Shown here piece after piece: positions 31,678 through 39,733 of a stretch of DNA of 64,000 nucleotides. A model generated the notes under the pieces. That model saw only the letters and a program-made list of their open reading frames with translations, had not been told where the DNA came from and did not search any database. Both the position numbers and the translations under genes were made by a program. Position 1 is the first letter of the stretch. The number at the start of each line of letters is the position of its first letter. Source of the stretch: Moduliflexus sp964602655 (GTDB lineage: Bacteria; Moduliflexota; Moduliflexia; Moduliflexales; Moduliflexaceae); assembly GCA_964602655.1 (NCBI GenBank), contig CAZRSF010000024.1, positions 1 to 64,000 on the forward strand, given 5' to 3'.

Positions 31678-32907
31678 CTATTTTGCCCGTTTGCGCCGAC
31701 CGAGTTCGGCCAGCACGTCTTCCACGCTGACGCCGCGTTTGGCGAGCAATGCGGTCATGCCGTCGAACACGTCCGCCGCCGTTGTCAAAACGCTGTCCGG
31801 CGTCGCGGCGTTGCTGAATTCATGCCCGGCAACGCGCAGCAGTTCTTGAATCTGCGTTTCGGAACGCGCGGTATTGGCCTGAATCGCCGCCGATTCTTCG
31901 GCGTAGAATTGTTGCAGCGTCGGACGTTGATCGCCGAAACAGGTATAAGTGTCGTTATGACAGGCTGCACCAGCCTGTTTGACCGTCACAAGCAGCGCAT
32001 CGCGGTCGCAATCGGCCCGCATCCGCACAAGCTTTTGCGTATGGCCGGAGGTTTCCCCTTTTGTCCATAAGTTCTGGCGTGAGCGCGAAAAATAGGTCAT
32101 GTTGCCGGTTCTGAAAGCTTTTCGTAACGCCTCTTTGTTGCAATACGCCACCATCAACACCTGTCCCGCTTCGTCTTGCGTCACAGCAGTCAACAACTCA
32201 GTTTTCCAGTTCAGACATTCGACAAACGATTCTGCCAGATCCACTTTGCCGGTATATAAGGCCATGCCAAGCTGCACGTCCGCGCCGATGTCCGCAATCT
32301 GCGTGATTTCATCCAGCGTGGAGACGCCGCCCGCCGCCGTAATCAGGCGTTTCGTCGTGCGTTTCAATTCTCGAATTAAGTCAAAATTTGCGCCTTTCAT
32401 CGTGCCTTCGCGCTCCACGCAGGTGAACAGAAATTCGGAGGCATACGGTTCTAACTGCTTGACCGCATCGAAGAGCGGCAGATCGGTCTGATGCTTCCAG
32501 CCGCGTGTCACGATTTTGCCTTCCAGCGCGTCAACAGCGACGATAATGCGAGGCCGCCCGATGGCGTTGACCAATTCCTGCAAAAACGTGTGGTTGATCT
32601 GATTGTTTTCAAACGCCTGCGAGCCGATAATGACTTTTCGCGCACCAAGCGCGATGAATTCTTTCGCTTTTTCGACGGTGCGAATTCCGCCGCCGACGCG
32701 ACATTCCGCCCGCTTGACGAGTTCTTTCATCATCGCGACGTTCTCGCCTTTGCCCATCGCAGCATCAAGGTCAATCACGGCGATTTCGCCGTATCTATCG
32801 AAATCGGCGGCGAGCGCCAGCGCGTCGTCGCGTTCCAACACTTTTTCGCTGCCTTGCCGCAACTGCACGACTTTGCCCTGCATGATGTCTATCGAAGCAA
32901 TTACCAT
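31678..32907 (-). CDS. HisA-HisI fusion with degenerate HisE tail
   Basis: A 409-residue fusion of histidine biosynthesis steps. Residues 1-230 are HisA (ProFAR isomerase): D7 in ASIDIMQGK and the aspartate in VAVDALEGK (about 125) are the catalytic pair, although the usual TDIxRDGT segment reads FTCVEREGT. Residues about 235-335 are HisI (PR-AMP cyclohydrolase): MVAYCNKEAL, SRSRQNLWTKGETSG, and the zinc and magnesium motifs MRADCDRDALL and CHNDTYTCF. Residues about 345-409 align with HisE (PR-ATP pyrophosphatase) only at the end (LLAKRGVSVEDVLAELGRR); the glutamates of the EExxE helix and the EAADLLYH motif are replaced (FSNAATP, TAADVFDG). So HisE is probably inactive here. It overlaps hisF by seven bases. 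Confidence 0.8.
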   Translation of the reverse strand: MVIASIDIMQGKVVQLRQGSEKVLERDDALALAADFDRYGEIAVIDLDAAMGKGENVAMMKELVKRAECRVGGGIRTVEKAKEFIALGARKVIIGSQAFENNQINHTFLQELVNAIGRPRIIVAVDALEGKIVTRGWKHQTDLPLFDAVKQLEPYASEFLFTCVEREGTMKGANFDLIRELKRTTKRLITAAGGVSTLDEITQIADIGADVQLGMALYTGKVDLAESFVECLNWKTELLTAVTQDEAGQVLMVAYCNKEALRKAFRTGNMTYFSRSRQNLWTKGETSGHTQKLVRMRADCDRDALLVTVKQAGAACHNDTYTCFGDQRPTLQQFYAEESAAIQANTARSETQIQELLRVAGHEFSNAATPDSVLTTAADVFDGMTALLAKRGVSVEDVLAELGRRKRAK

Positions 32908-33656
32908 CGCACTACCACTCCTTGTTCTTGCATGTAGGTTTTGATTTGCGGGATCGTGTATTCCCCGAAATGAACTAACGACGCCAACAGCACGGCGTCG
33001 GCCTTGCCGAGCGTAATCGCCTCGACCATGTGCTGCACGTTGCCCGCGCCGCCCGACGCGATGACCGGAATGCCGACCAATTCGGAGACCCGCGCATTCA
33101 ATTCTAAATCATAGCCCTGCTTCATGCCGTCCATGTCAATCGAATTGAGCAGGATTTCCCCCGCGCCGAGTTCTTCGCCGCGTTTCGCCCATTCGATGGC
33201 ATCAAGGCCGGAATCGTTGCGCCCGCCGTGCGTGAAGGCGTGCCAGGTATCGCCGACGCGCTTGGCGTCAATTGACAGGACGATGCACTGCGAGCCGAAA
33301 ATTTCCGCGCCGTCCGACAATAAATTCGGATTTTTGATGGCCGACGTGCACATCGCCACTTTGTCCGCGCCCGCCAGCAGGATATTGCGCATATCTTCGA
33401 CGCTGCGGATGCCGCCGCCGACGCTCAACGGAATAAAGACCTCCGACGACACCTGCCGCACGACTTCGATCAGCGTCTCGCGGCTTTTATACGATGCGCC
33501 GATGTCGAGAAACACGAGTTCGTCCGCGCTCTGTTCATTGTAAAACCGGGCGAGTTCCACCGGATCGCCCGCGTCCCGGATTTCTTCGAATTTGACGCCT
33601 TTGACGACTCTGCCGTCGTCCACGTCCAGACATGGAATAATGCGTTTCGCTAACAT
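32901..33656 (-). CDS. hisF: Imidazole glycerol phosphate synthase subunit HisF
   Basis: A 251-residue TIM barrel, the cyclase half of the HisF-HisH enzyme that makes imidazole glycerol phosphate and AICAR. It begins AKRIIPCLDVDDGRVVKG with catalytic D11, has the second catalytic aspartate in LNSIDMDGMKQGYDL (about residue 130), and the phosphate-binding VIASGGAGN. Length is normal. The usual partner hisH is 900 bases upstream, separated by a toxin-antitoxin pair; the HisA fusion follows and overlaps it. Confidence 0.95.
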   Translation of the reverse strand: MLAKRIIPCLDVDDGRVVKGVKFEEIRDAGDPVELARFYNEQSADELVFLDIGASYKSRETLIEVVRQVSSEVFIPLSVGGGIRSVEDMRNILLAGADKVAMCTSAIKNPNLLSDGAEIFGSQCIVLSIDAKRVGDTWHAFTHGGRNDSGLDAIEWAKRGEELGAGEILLNSIDMDGMKQGYDLELNARVSELVGIPVIASGGAGNVQHMVEAITLGKADAVLLASLVHFGEYTIPQIKTYMQEQGVVVRW

Positions 33657-33672
33657 TGATATCTTCTTTTTA

Positions 33673-33762
33673 CGTTTTTCGCCACGAATGAATACGAATT
33701 TTCACAAATGTTTTATAAAAAATCAATTCGTGAAAATTCGTGTTCACTCGTGGCGAAAAACG
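33673..33762. repeat. Long imperfect inverted repeat between hisF and the TA pair
   Basis: Arms of 38 bases (33673-33710 and 33725-33762) starting CGTTTTTCGCCACGA, five mismatches, with a 14-base AT-rich centre. It lies next to the end of the DUF3368 toxin gene, and may be the scar of the cassette insertion or a transcript-stabilising hairpin. Confidence 0.7.
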
Positions 33763-33816
33763 ACTGATGATTTTCTCGTAATCGTTATTTGATACCATCG
33801 TCTTCGCCTGATTCTA

Positions 33817-34296
33817 TCAAAATATTTCATTGACCTGTGTGGCCAATTTTTTGACTAAGTTCGTATTATAACGGATGCCAGCGTTCAACATTCCGCGCAC
33901 ACACCCGCTAAACGAAGGAATGACGCCCATCTGTTTCGCTTTGAGCAGAACGCCTAATGTGCCAGTCACAGCCAGCCCCAAATATTCGGCGATATTTCTT
34001 CCGAGTTTTTCGTCAATAATGACCAGATCTGCGTGTGTTTTCATTGCGGCATTCAATGTATGCTTCTCACCTGGATCAAGGCGCATCAACACAGAATCAT
34101 GCTCGCACGGAAACGAATTGACGAGGTATATCCATTCGAAATGCGTGAAATCCGGAACAACAATTTTTCCACCGACAGCGCATTCGCCGGCAACGACATC
34201 AACCACTCGAATTTCATGGAAAATCGTTCGCAGCAACGGTAATTGACCGATACTTGACAGCGCAATTAACGGCGTCGTGTTCGAAAATACGATCAT
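33817..34296 (-). CDS. DUF3368 PIN-like toxin
   Basis: A 159-residue PIN-superfamily protein: N-terminal VFSNTTPLIALSSIGQLPLL (the DUF3368 form of the first motif with N-T-T-P-L), an internal HADLVIIDEKLGRNIAEYLGLAVTGTLGVLLKAKQMG with the late acidic residue, all typical of the DUF3368 toxins paired with UPF0175 antitoxins. The usual first aspartate position is asparagine (N6), as is common in this family. Its start overlaps the antitoxin stop by four bases. It sits inside the his cluster. Confidence 0.8.
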   Translation of the reverse strand: MIVFSNTTPLIALSSIGQLPLLRTIFHEIRVVDVVAGECAVGGKIVVPDFTHFEWIYLVNSFPCEHDSVLMRLDPGEKHTLNAAMKTHADLVIIDEKLGRNIAEYLGLAVTGTLGVLLKAKQMGVIPSFSGCVRGMLNAGIRYNTNLVKKLATQVNEIF

Positions 34297-34547
34297 AACA
34301 ATGCCGTTTCCCGCCTCAAATCATCTTCAGAGTCGTCAAGTTGTTCGATGCCGAGCGCCATCGCATTCAATAAAAATGTCATTCTCGGAATATTCAACCA
34401 TTGCGCCGCCATGCCGGAAGAGATTTTGCCTTCCTTAAACAAGGCGACGGCGGCGTAGGTTTTTACCATCTCGCCGAATGCTTCTGCTGTTGTGTGCAGT
34501 TCTAACAGCAATTCGTCAGGGCATTGAATCCGAAGAATATTTTGCAT
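34293..34547 (-). CDS. UPF0175-family antitoxin
   Basis: An 84-residue protein with the UPF0175 pattern FGEMVKTYAAVALFKEGKISSGMAAQWLNIPRMTFLLNAMALGI, a helix-turn-helix-like DNA-binding antitoxin partner of DUF3368 toxins. It is four bases coupled to the toxin gene (33817-34296) and placed 24 bases after the end of hisH. Confidence 0.85.
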   Translation of the reverse strand: MQNILRIQCPDELLLELHTTAEAFGEMVKTYAAVALFKEGKISSGMAAQWLNIPRMTFLLNAMALGIEQLDDSEDDLRRETALL

Positions 34548-34571
34548 ACGTGTTGCCTATCTGCGTTGAAA

Positions 34572-35171
34572 TCAGCCGATATTTACCCAGTTTTGCAACA
34601 GGCGCATCCCCAATTTGCCGCTTTTTTCGGGATGGAATTGGACGGCGTACACATTCCCTTTATGAATCGCAGAGGTATAGGTCAGGCCGTAGTCCGTCTC
34701 GCCGATAGCCATGTCGCGGTCTTCGGGGAGAATATAAAAACCGTGCAAAAAGTAGAAAAATGAATTATCATCCAGTCCGTTCCAGAGCGGCGACACTTTC
34801 GTCTGTTTGACTTGATTCCAGCCGATCTGCGGCACTTTGCCTTGCGTGAACTGCGGGACACGGCCTTGAAACACGCCTAATCCCGGAGAACTGCCGAATT
34901 CTTCGCTTTCTTCGAATAACATCTGCAAACCGAGGCAAATCCCTAAAAACGGACGATCCGCCGCGACCCATTCGCGAACCGGATCGAACAGGCGTTTCGC
35001 CTTCAGCGCGTCAATCGAAGCGCAGAACGCCCCTACGCCGGGAAGAACGAGCTTTTCCACGCCAGTCATCTCCTCTGGCGATTGAATGATGGTCGCCTTG
35101 ATTTCCAAATAATCAAACGCTTTTTTGACTGACCGCAAATTACCAGCGCCGTAGTCAATTATGCCAATCAT
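34572..35171 (-). CDS. hisH: Imidazole glycerol phosphate synthase subunit HisH
   Basis: A 199-residue class I glutamine amidotransferase that supplies ammonia to HisF. It has the oxyanion loop LPGVGAF, nucleophile loop GICLGLQMLFE (catalytic Cys about residue 80), and the catalytic His-Glu pair in VQFHPEKSG. Ribosome site GGAGGAATT before ATG 35171. Length is normal. Its 3' end is separated from hisF by the toxin-antitoxin pair. Confidence 0.95.
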   Translation of the reverse strand: MIGIIDYGAGNLRSVKKAFDYLEIKATIIQSPEEMTGVEKLVLPGVGAFCASIDALKAKRLFDPVREWVAADRPFLGICLGLQMLFEESEEFGSSPGLGVFQGRVPQFTQGKVPQIGWNQVKQTKVSPLWNGLDDNSFFYFLHGFYILPEDRDMAIGETDYGLTYTSAIHKGNVYAVQFHPEKSGKLGMRLLQNWVNIG

Positions 35172-35670
35172 AATTCCTCCATATCACAAAAAACGACAGC
35201 CTGTCGGCTGCCAAAACGAATACGTTTTTGTCAAAAAGCACGCCTTACCATATACACACTATAAAAAGCGTCAAGTGAAAAGAGAGGCTCTTTTGTGAAA
35301 AGAAGAAATTCCGTTTCACAATCATGAGGACGATCATGATTTTTTTCGGTGCGCTGCCTCTCGAAGCAGGACATTTTCCAGCATATTACCTGAAATGCGG
35401 CAGGTATGCCTTTATTCAGCAACCTGTTTTGGTGATGCCGGATGAGGCGAATATTCTCTGGAAATCCCTTGTAAAAAGGCAAATCCACTTCGTTTCATTG
35501 TTCGTTCGAATGGTTGGCATACCTCTTGTATTATTAAAGAAACCGTCTGGCACAGAACGCGCCGGACAGCGTAGAAACGTACAAACATAAATATGACAAA
35601 AGATGCGAGGCATGAATCATGCGCATTTTCGCGGGCATGTCCGCAACACACATTTCAAGGAGTTTACATC
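35172..35670. other. Gene-free region upstream of hisH and the secreted protein
   Basis: A 499-base divergent region. I see a small hairpin (cagcc-tgtc-ggctg) near 35200-35214 in the hisH leader and a TTGAC element near 35267-35273 on the minus strand that could serve hisH. Open frames here (for example 35324-35590) lack ribosome sites and look non-coding. Confidence 0.4.
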
Positions 35671-36195
35671 ATGAGAAAACTGTTATCGCTTGTGGCTATG
35701 GGATTGATGTTGATGAGTGCTTCTGCTTACGCTGCTGACGACGCTGCTGAAAAAGCTGCTGCTGCTCCGATTCAAGGCTATTTATCCGACGTGATGTGCG
35801 GAACGGCTGGCAAAGATGCTGCTGGCGTTGATTTGACTGCGACACCGGAAAAACACACCGTTGCATGCATGGTCTCTGCTGATTGCGAAAAGTCCGGTTA
35901 CGGCGTGTTCGTCATGGATGAAGCCGCTCAGAAATACGTATTCAAAGCCTTCAATCCTGAAGCCACCGAATTGGTGAAAACCGAAGTGTTCGCAAAAACG
36001 CAGAAAACCGAAGGTATCTACGTCGAAGTCACGGGCGCTGAAAAAGACGGCGTAATCACAGTCGAAACGATTAAAGAAATCGAAAAAGACGCCGCCGCAA
36101 AAGACGCTGCTGTAACGGAAGAAGCACCGAAAGCAGAAGAAGCACCGAAAGCAGAAGACGCTGCCGCAGACACAAAAACAGAAGAAACAAAGTAA
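35671..36195 (+). CDS. Secreted Ala/Lys/Glu-rich protein
   Basis: A 174-residue protein with a signal peptide (MRKLLSLVAMGLMLMSASAYAA), ribosome site AAGGAG before ATG 35671. The central part GYLSDVMCGTAGKDAAGVDLTATPEKHTVACMVSADCEKSGYGVFVMDEAAQKYVF has three conserved-looking cysteines and resembles an uncharacterised periplasmic family that begins GY(I/L)SDxxCG and has HTxxCxxxC. The C-terminal 45 residues are a charged tail with an 18-base tandem repeat (36121-36156). GCT-rich codon use in the first half suggests strong expression. Function unknown. Confidence 0.7.
   Translation: MRKLLSLVAMGLMLMSASAYAADDAAEKAAAAPIQGYLSDVMCGTAGKDAAGVDLTATPEKHTVACMVSADCEKSGYGVFVMDEAAQKYVFKAFNPEATELVKTEVFAKTQKTEGIYVEVTGAEKDGVITVETIKEIEKDAAAKDAAVTEEAPKAEEAPKAEDAAADTKTEETK
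36121..36156 (+). repeat. 18-base tandem repeat in the secreted-protein tail
   Basis: Two identical in-frame units GAAGCACCGAAAGCAGAA encode EAPKAE twice. A possible length-variable spot. Confidence 0.85.
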
Positions 36196-36211
36196 GCAGC
36201 ATGATTCGAAC

Positions 36212-36249
36212 GCCCCCGGAAAAACCTTTCCGGGGGTTTTTGTTTTTTT
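36212..36249 (+). terminator. Strong rho-independent terminator
   Basis: Stem GCCCCCGGAAA / TTTCCGGGGG followed by TTTTTGTTTTTTT, 17 bases after the secreted-protein gene. Confidence 0.9.
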
Positions 36250-36352
36250 AGATAGCTCACAATCATCATCTCAGAACACTCGCATAACTCGTTCCTTCCC
36301 TGTTGCGAAAACTTGACAAAAATGCAAAGCCGCGCAAAGATAACTTTCGATC

Positions 36353-36916
36353 ATGAATACACTCTCATTCCAAACATTCGAATTAGCGGTTGCGGTTGAA
36401 GGCGGCCTGCTGGCGGTGGCGCTCATCTGGGCGTATCTTCAGCAATTACCGCTGCGCGCTGCGTTGACGCTCACAAGTGTTGATGTGTTGGCCGGAATCG
36501 CTGCGGGTGTATGCCTGCTTGCCGCCAATTATGCTATCATCACGTATGGTTCGCGCTACAGCGCTTTTCTCGGCAAGATCAAAATGCTGCTTGAACGCGA
36601 AGTGATTCCGATGTTCCGTCATCTCGACGCGATGGCAATTCTCCTGATTGCCCTGCTTTCCGGCGTTGGCGAGGAATTGTTTTTTCGCGGCGTGTTACAG
36701 GCCAACCTCGGCCTCTGGCTCGCCAGTTTCATCTTTGGGGCAGCGCATATTTGGAAAAAAGAGGCGATTGTGTATGGCGTGTATGCCTCGCTGATTGGCA
36801 TCGTGTTCGGATGGTGCTATCAATGGCGCGGCAATCTGTGGATACCGATTTTAGCGCATACCGTCAATAATTTCGGAGCGCTGCTGTATTATGCGCAATA
36901 TCACGACAACCAATGA
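36353..36916 (+). CDS. CPBP-family intramembrane glutamic protease
   Basis: A 187-residue protein with about five membrane helices. Motif GVGEELFFRGVLQ carries the tandem glutamates and arginine of the CPBP/Rce1 (ABI) family; GAAHI and NLWIPILAHTVNNF carry the later His and Asn. Members process prenylated or bacteriocin-related peptides in other organisms; the bacterial substrate is unknown. A TTGACA at 36313-36318 with a weak -10 may be its promoter. The next gene follows after 66 bases. Confidence 0.85.
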   Translation: MNTLSFQTFELAVAVEGGLLAVALIWAYLQQLPLRAALTLTSVDVLAGIAAGVCLLAANYAIITYGSRYSAFLGKIKMLLEREVIPMFRHLDAMAILLIALLSGVGEELFFRGVLQANLGLWLASFIFGAAHIWKKEAIVYGVYASLIGIVFGWCYQWRGNLWIPILAHTVNNFGALLYYAQYHDNQ

Positions 36917-36982
36917 AAGGATAAAACGAATTTGTTGTACGAGGCATTCGTTTTTTCCTTTGATTCGATGTTGTTTTTCGTT

Positions 36983-37969
36983 ATGAAAAAAAAAGCGTTC
37001 TGGTGTTTTGTCCTGCTACTTGCCTTTTTATCAGCACTTACCGGATGTAACTGGTTCAAAAAGAAAGTCCCGCCACATGAACTCTTTGCGACGGCAGAAA
37101 CGGCGCGGCAAAATGACCAACTCCTCGAAGCAGCGCAGGCGTATGATCAATTGATTCAGGATTATCCAGATTCAGAAGTCGCAGCGGATGCACTCTATTA
37201 TTCTGGCCTGTCGAAATATGCGTTATCGCTGCGAGCGCCTGGAAAAAAAGAATTTCAAAGCCAGAAAGAGAGTCTGTCGGAACTCAAAAAAACGCTCTAT
37301 GCAACCTGGCTGGAGTATCTGGACAAGCAGAGCGACAGTTTCACCTATCTTGAGCCGATTGACAAATATTTTTACAAGGGGAGCGAATTCATCAACCTCA
37401 TTCAACGCTTTCCATCAAATAATTTGGTGGATGATGCCGCATTTCAATTGACTCGTTTAGAGATTCGAACCAAACAAGCCACCAATAATTTGACGCTCGA
37501 TACGGCCATCGGCATGTACGCGGATTTTTGCAAAACCTATCCGCAAAGCCCCTACCGTGAAAAAGGGGTAGAGCATTTACTGCAAATGGTGAAGGAGCAT
37601 TCCGGCACATTGCTGAATAATGCGGAGATTGCGACAGCGTATCAGGCATTATCGCAATCCGCGCAAAATGTGCTGCTGCTTGGGGATTTTGGATATGAAT
37701 TAGCGCTGAAGTGCATTGCGGCGGCTGATCTGAAAAGCGCGGCGACACTCCTCGGCGTGCCATCGGTCATCGGTATCGGCCTTGTGAACACCGAGCAGAC
37801 CAGACTGAACATCCGCAGCGGACAGGGAACAGAGTTTCGGCTTATCGGCAAGGTGGATAAAGGCGCTCAAATTCTCTTGTTGAGCAAATCGGGGCAGTGG
37901 TATCAGGTTCGCCTGAAAGACGGCACGATCGGCTATGCGCTCAGCGATTTTATTCAAGAACAACAATAA
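36983..37969 (+). CDS. BamD-like TPR lipoprotein with SH3 domain
   Basis: A 328-residue lipoprotein: lipobox LTGC about residue 22, TPR/BamD-like helical repeats (about 35-210: AETARQNDQLLEAAQAYDQLIQDYPDSEVAADALYYSGL is the YfiO/CpoB-type opening), and a C-terminal bacterial SH3 domain (about 265-325, LNIRSGQGTEFRLIGKVDKGAQILLL). SH3b domains bind cell wall. Start ATG 36983 is chosen for its signal peptide; TTG 36932 has a better-spaced AAAGG but adds a non-signal leader. An outer-membrane assembly or wall role is plausible; BamD itself lacks SH3. Confidence 0.75.
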   Translation: MKKKAFWCFVLLLAFLSALTGCNWFKKKVPPHELFATAETARQNDQLLEAAQAYDQLIQDYPDSEVAADALYYSGLSKYALSLRAPGKKEFQSQKESLSELKKTLYATWLEYLDKQSDSFTYLEPIDKYFYKGSEFINLIQRFPSNNLVDDAAFQLTRLEIRTKQATNNLTLDTAIGMYADFCKTYPQSPYREKGVEHLLQMVKEHSGTLLNNAEIATAYQALSQSAQNVLLLGDFGYELALKCIAAADLKSAATLLGVPSVIGIGLVNTEQTRLNIRSGQGTEFRLIGKVDKGAQILLLSKSGQWYQVRLKDGTIGYALSDFIQEQQ

Positions 37970-37998
37970 TATACCGGCCTCTATTTTTCGGAGAAACG

Positions 37999-38403
37999 AT
38001 GGCATTTTTTACCTGGAATGACAGTTATAGCGTGAAGATCGCTCGGATGGACGAACAGCATAAAAAGTTATTCTCGCTCTTCGAGGAACTGGCAAATGCC
38101 ATGTTAACCGGCACAGCCAGAGAGGCGCTCGGCGGCGTTCTGCGCGGATTGTCCGATTATACGAAAACGCATTTTTCGCAAGAAGAACAATTGATGAAAC
38201 AACATGGTTACGCTGGTTACGAGGGGCATAAAAAACTGCACGAAGCATTCATCACGCAGGTGAGTGATTTGCAAAAAGATTTCAATGACGGCAAGGCGCT
38301 TCCAGTGAAAACCAGCCAATTTCTCCGGGATTGGTTGACCAATCATATTCTCAAAATAGATCGACAATACAGCGCGTTTTTGAATACCAAAGGCGTACGG
38401 TAG
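37999..38403 (+). CDS. Bacteriohemerythrin
   Basis: A 134-residue di-iron oxygen-binding protein. All ligands are present: H21, H58, E62, H77, H81, H116 and D121, in the order H...HxxxE...HxxxH...HxxxxD. It binds oxygen for sensing, storage or delivery to enzymes. GGAGA precedes ATG 37999. It is a single-domain cytoplasmic form. Confidence 0.93.
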   Translation: MAFFTWNDSYSVKIARMDEQHKKLFSLFEELANAMLTGTAREALGGVLRGLSDYTKTHFSQEEQLMKQHGYAGYEGHKKLHEAFITQVSDLQKDFNDGKALPVKTSQFLRDWLTNHILKIDRQYSAFLNTKGVR

Positions 38404-38436
38404 GGCAAAGACATGATGACGCGAAACCGGCTCGAA

Positions 38437-39384
38437 TCAATAAAAGACGGATAACACGCGATGATACGGTTTTTCTCGCACAGCGTCGTCCTGCCCTAAC
38501 GTCCAGAGCCACCAGTCCAGCTTAAACGCTGGAATCGAGCCGTGTCCGTTCGTCAATGATTGACGCATGAATTCCACGGCCTGAATCGTTGCGGCGCGGA
38601 TTTCGACTTCTTCCGGGCTGCCGGGAGCGCAATGGATATAATTGTCCACGATGTTTGCGAGATAGTCATCATATTCCAGCACGCGATGATGGCGGAGCAC
38701 CTGCGGCAACTTGTAATCGGCAAAAATCGTCAATTCGCTTAAATCGTCGAATGCGCCGTAGCCCTGCCCTTCGAATGCGCCATACAAGTCAGCGGCAAGC
38801 AATTGCGCCCGTTTATAAAAATACACGGTCTGCCCGTGATATTCGGCAATATCATTGAAACACGGGAAATGCGTCACGACATCGTTGACGAGTTTGACCG
38901 CACTGCGTTTTGCGTCCTGTAAGGCATTCACAAACGTGCCGTCGTAATGCTCCAACAGCGATTTGCCGATTTCGCGCAAATGATCAACGCGCTTTTGAAA
39001 AAGCGGGATTTGTTCCTGGCCTCGGAAAATTTTTTCGACGGTTTTTGAGGAAATGGTGGCCAAAAATTCGGCATTGGTGAGCGGAACGTCTTCTTCTATC
39101 GCGCGTTTCAAACTGGCTGCCAGCGCCCAGTAGCCGGAAAGATTTTCGCCGTTATACGCGACGCTCCATTTCGGCTTATCATGATCGGCCCAAAAACAAA
39201 AATTCAGCGCATCCAACACGAGAATCCAGTCTGCGTCGGCAATATGCAGGTCAGGATACCAGGCCGGTGGAGTCACAAACCCATTGAGCAGCATTCTGCG
39301 GGCAGCGTCTTTGTTCATCGCGACATGTTGGCTATGCTCTACGACAAAGCGGGTTGATTCCAATACAGGCAATCGTTCCGTCAT
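38437..39384 (-). CDS. Queuosine salvage protein (DUF2419, Qng1-like)
   Basis: A 315-residue protein of the DUF2419 family, the queuosine 5'-phosphate N-glycosylase that frees queuine for reuse. Supporting stretches: ILVLDALNFCFWADHDKPKW (family hallmark aspartates), ALAASLKRAIEEDVPLTNAEFL, LTIFADYKLPQVLRHHRVLEYDD (the FxDYxxP core) and the C-terminal DWWLWTLGQDD. This family is widespread in eukaryotes and sparse in bacteria. It would let the cell salvage queuine from queuosine nucleotides without making the whole pathway. No tgt or queuosine transporter lies nearby. Confidence 0.9.
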   Translation of the reverse strand: MTERLPVLESTRFVVEHSQHVAMNKDAARRMLLNGFVTPPAWYPDLHIADADWILVLDALNFCFWADHDKPKWSVAYNGENLSGYWALAASLKRAIEEDVPLTNAEFLATISSKTVEKIFRGQEQIPLFQKRVDHLREIGKSLLEHYDGTFVNALQDAKRSAVKLVNDVVTHFPCFNDIAEYHGQTVYFYKRAQLLAADLYGAFEGQGYGAFDDLSELTIFADYKLPQVLRHHRVLEYDDYLANIVDNYIHCAPGSPEEVEIRAATIQAVEFMRQSLTNGHGSIPAFKLDWWLWTLGQDDAVREKPYHRVLSVFY

Positions 39385-39733
39385 ATTTGTTCTCCCTTTG
39401 GTTAAAAGTTCCGATTAGTCGGGCACTCCTTTCGTATTCCCTTGTTCCGGTCAAGCAGAAAACACGATTGAAGTAATTTTCTTGTTTACGCGCCATTCAT
39501 AGAAAGAAAACCATTGGGGAATTTTTTCCCCACCGTCATTCCGACAATCTCAGATTTCAGGGATGGCTCAGGTTGACCGCTTACGAGAAGGATATGCGTT
39601 CTCGTTGATCTGAAATTGTCTTTTATAGAGTCTGTTTGCTTGACAGGTGTTGAAACGGATGGATAATAATTTGTAAAAATGGTAATTAATTCTTTACGTG
39701 CGACATTAGAAAATAGAGTCAAAGGAGCAGGTT
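39385..39733. other. Intergenic region between qng1-like gene and cysE
   Basis: A 349-base divergent stretch. It holds the cysE promoter (39640-39667) and otherwise no supported gene; a 78-aa open frame on the minus strand (39486-39722) lacks a ribosome site. Confidence 0.5.
39640..39667 (+). promoter_or_regulatory. Sigma-70-type promoter for the acetyltransferase gene
   Basis: TTGACA at 39640-39645, a 16-base spacer, GATAAT at 39662-39667. It points to ATG 39734. Confidence 0.65.

Noticed and set aside
35324..35590. 88-aa ORF between hisH and the secreted protein
   Set aside because: No ribosome site and an overlapping open frame on the other strand; composition does not favour coding.
39486..39722. 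78-aa minus-strand ORF upstream of cysE
   Set aside because: It lies over the cysE promoter and has no ribosome site.
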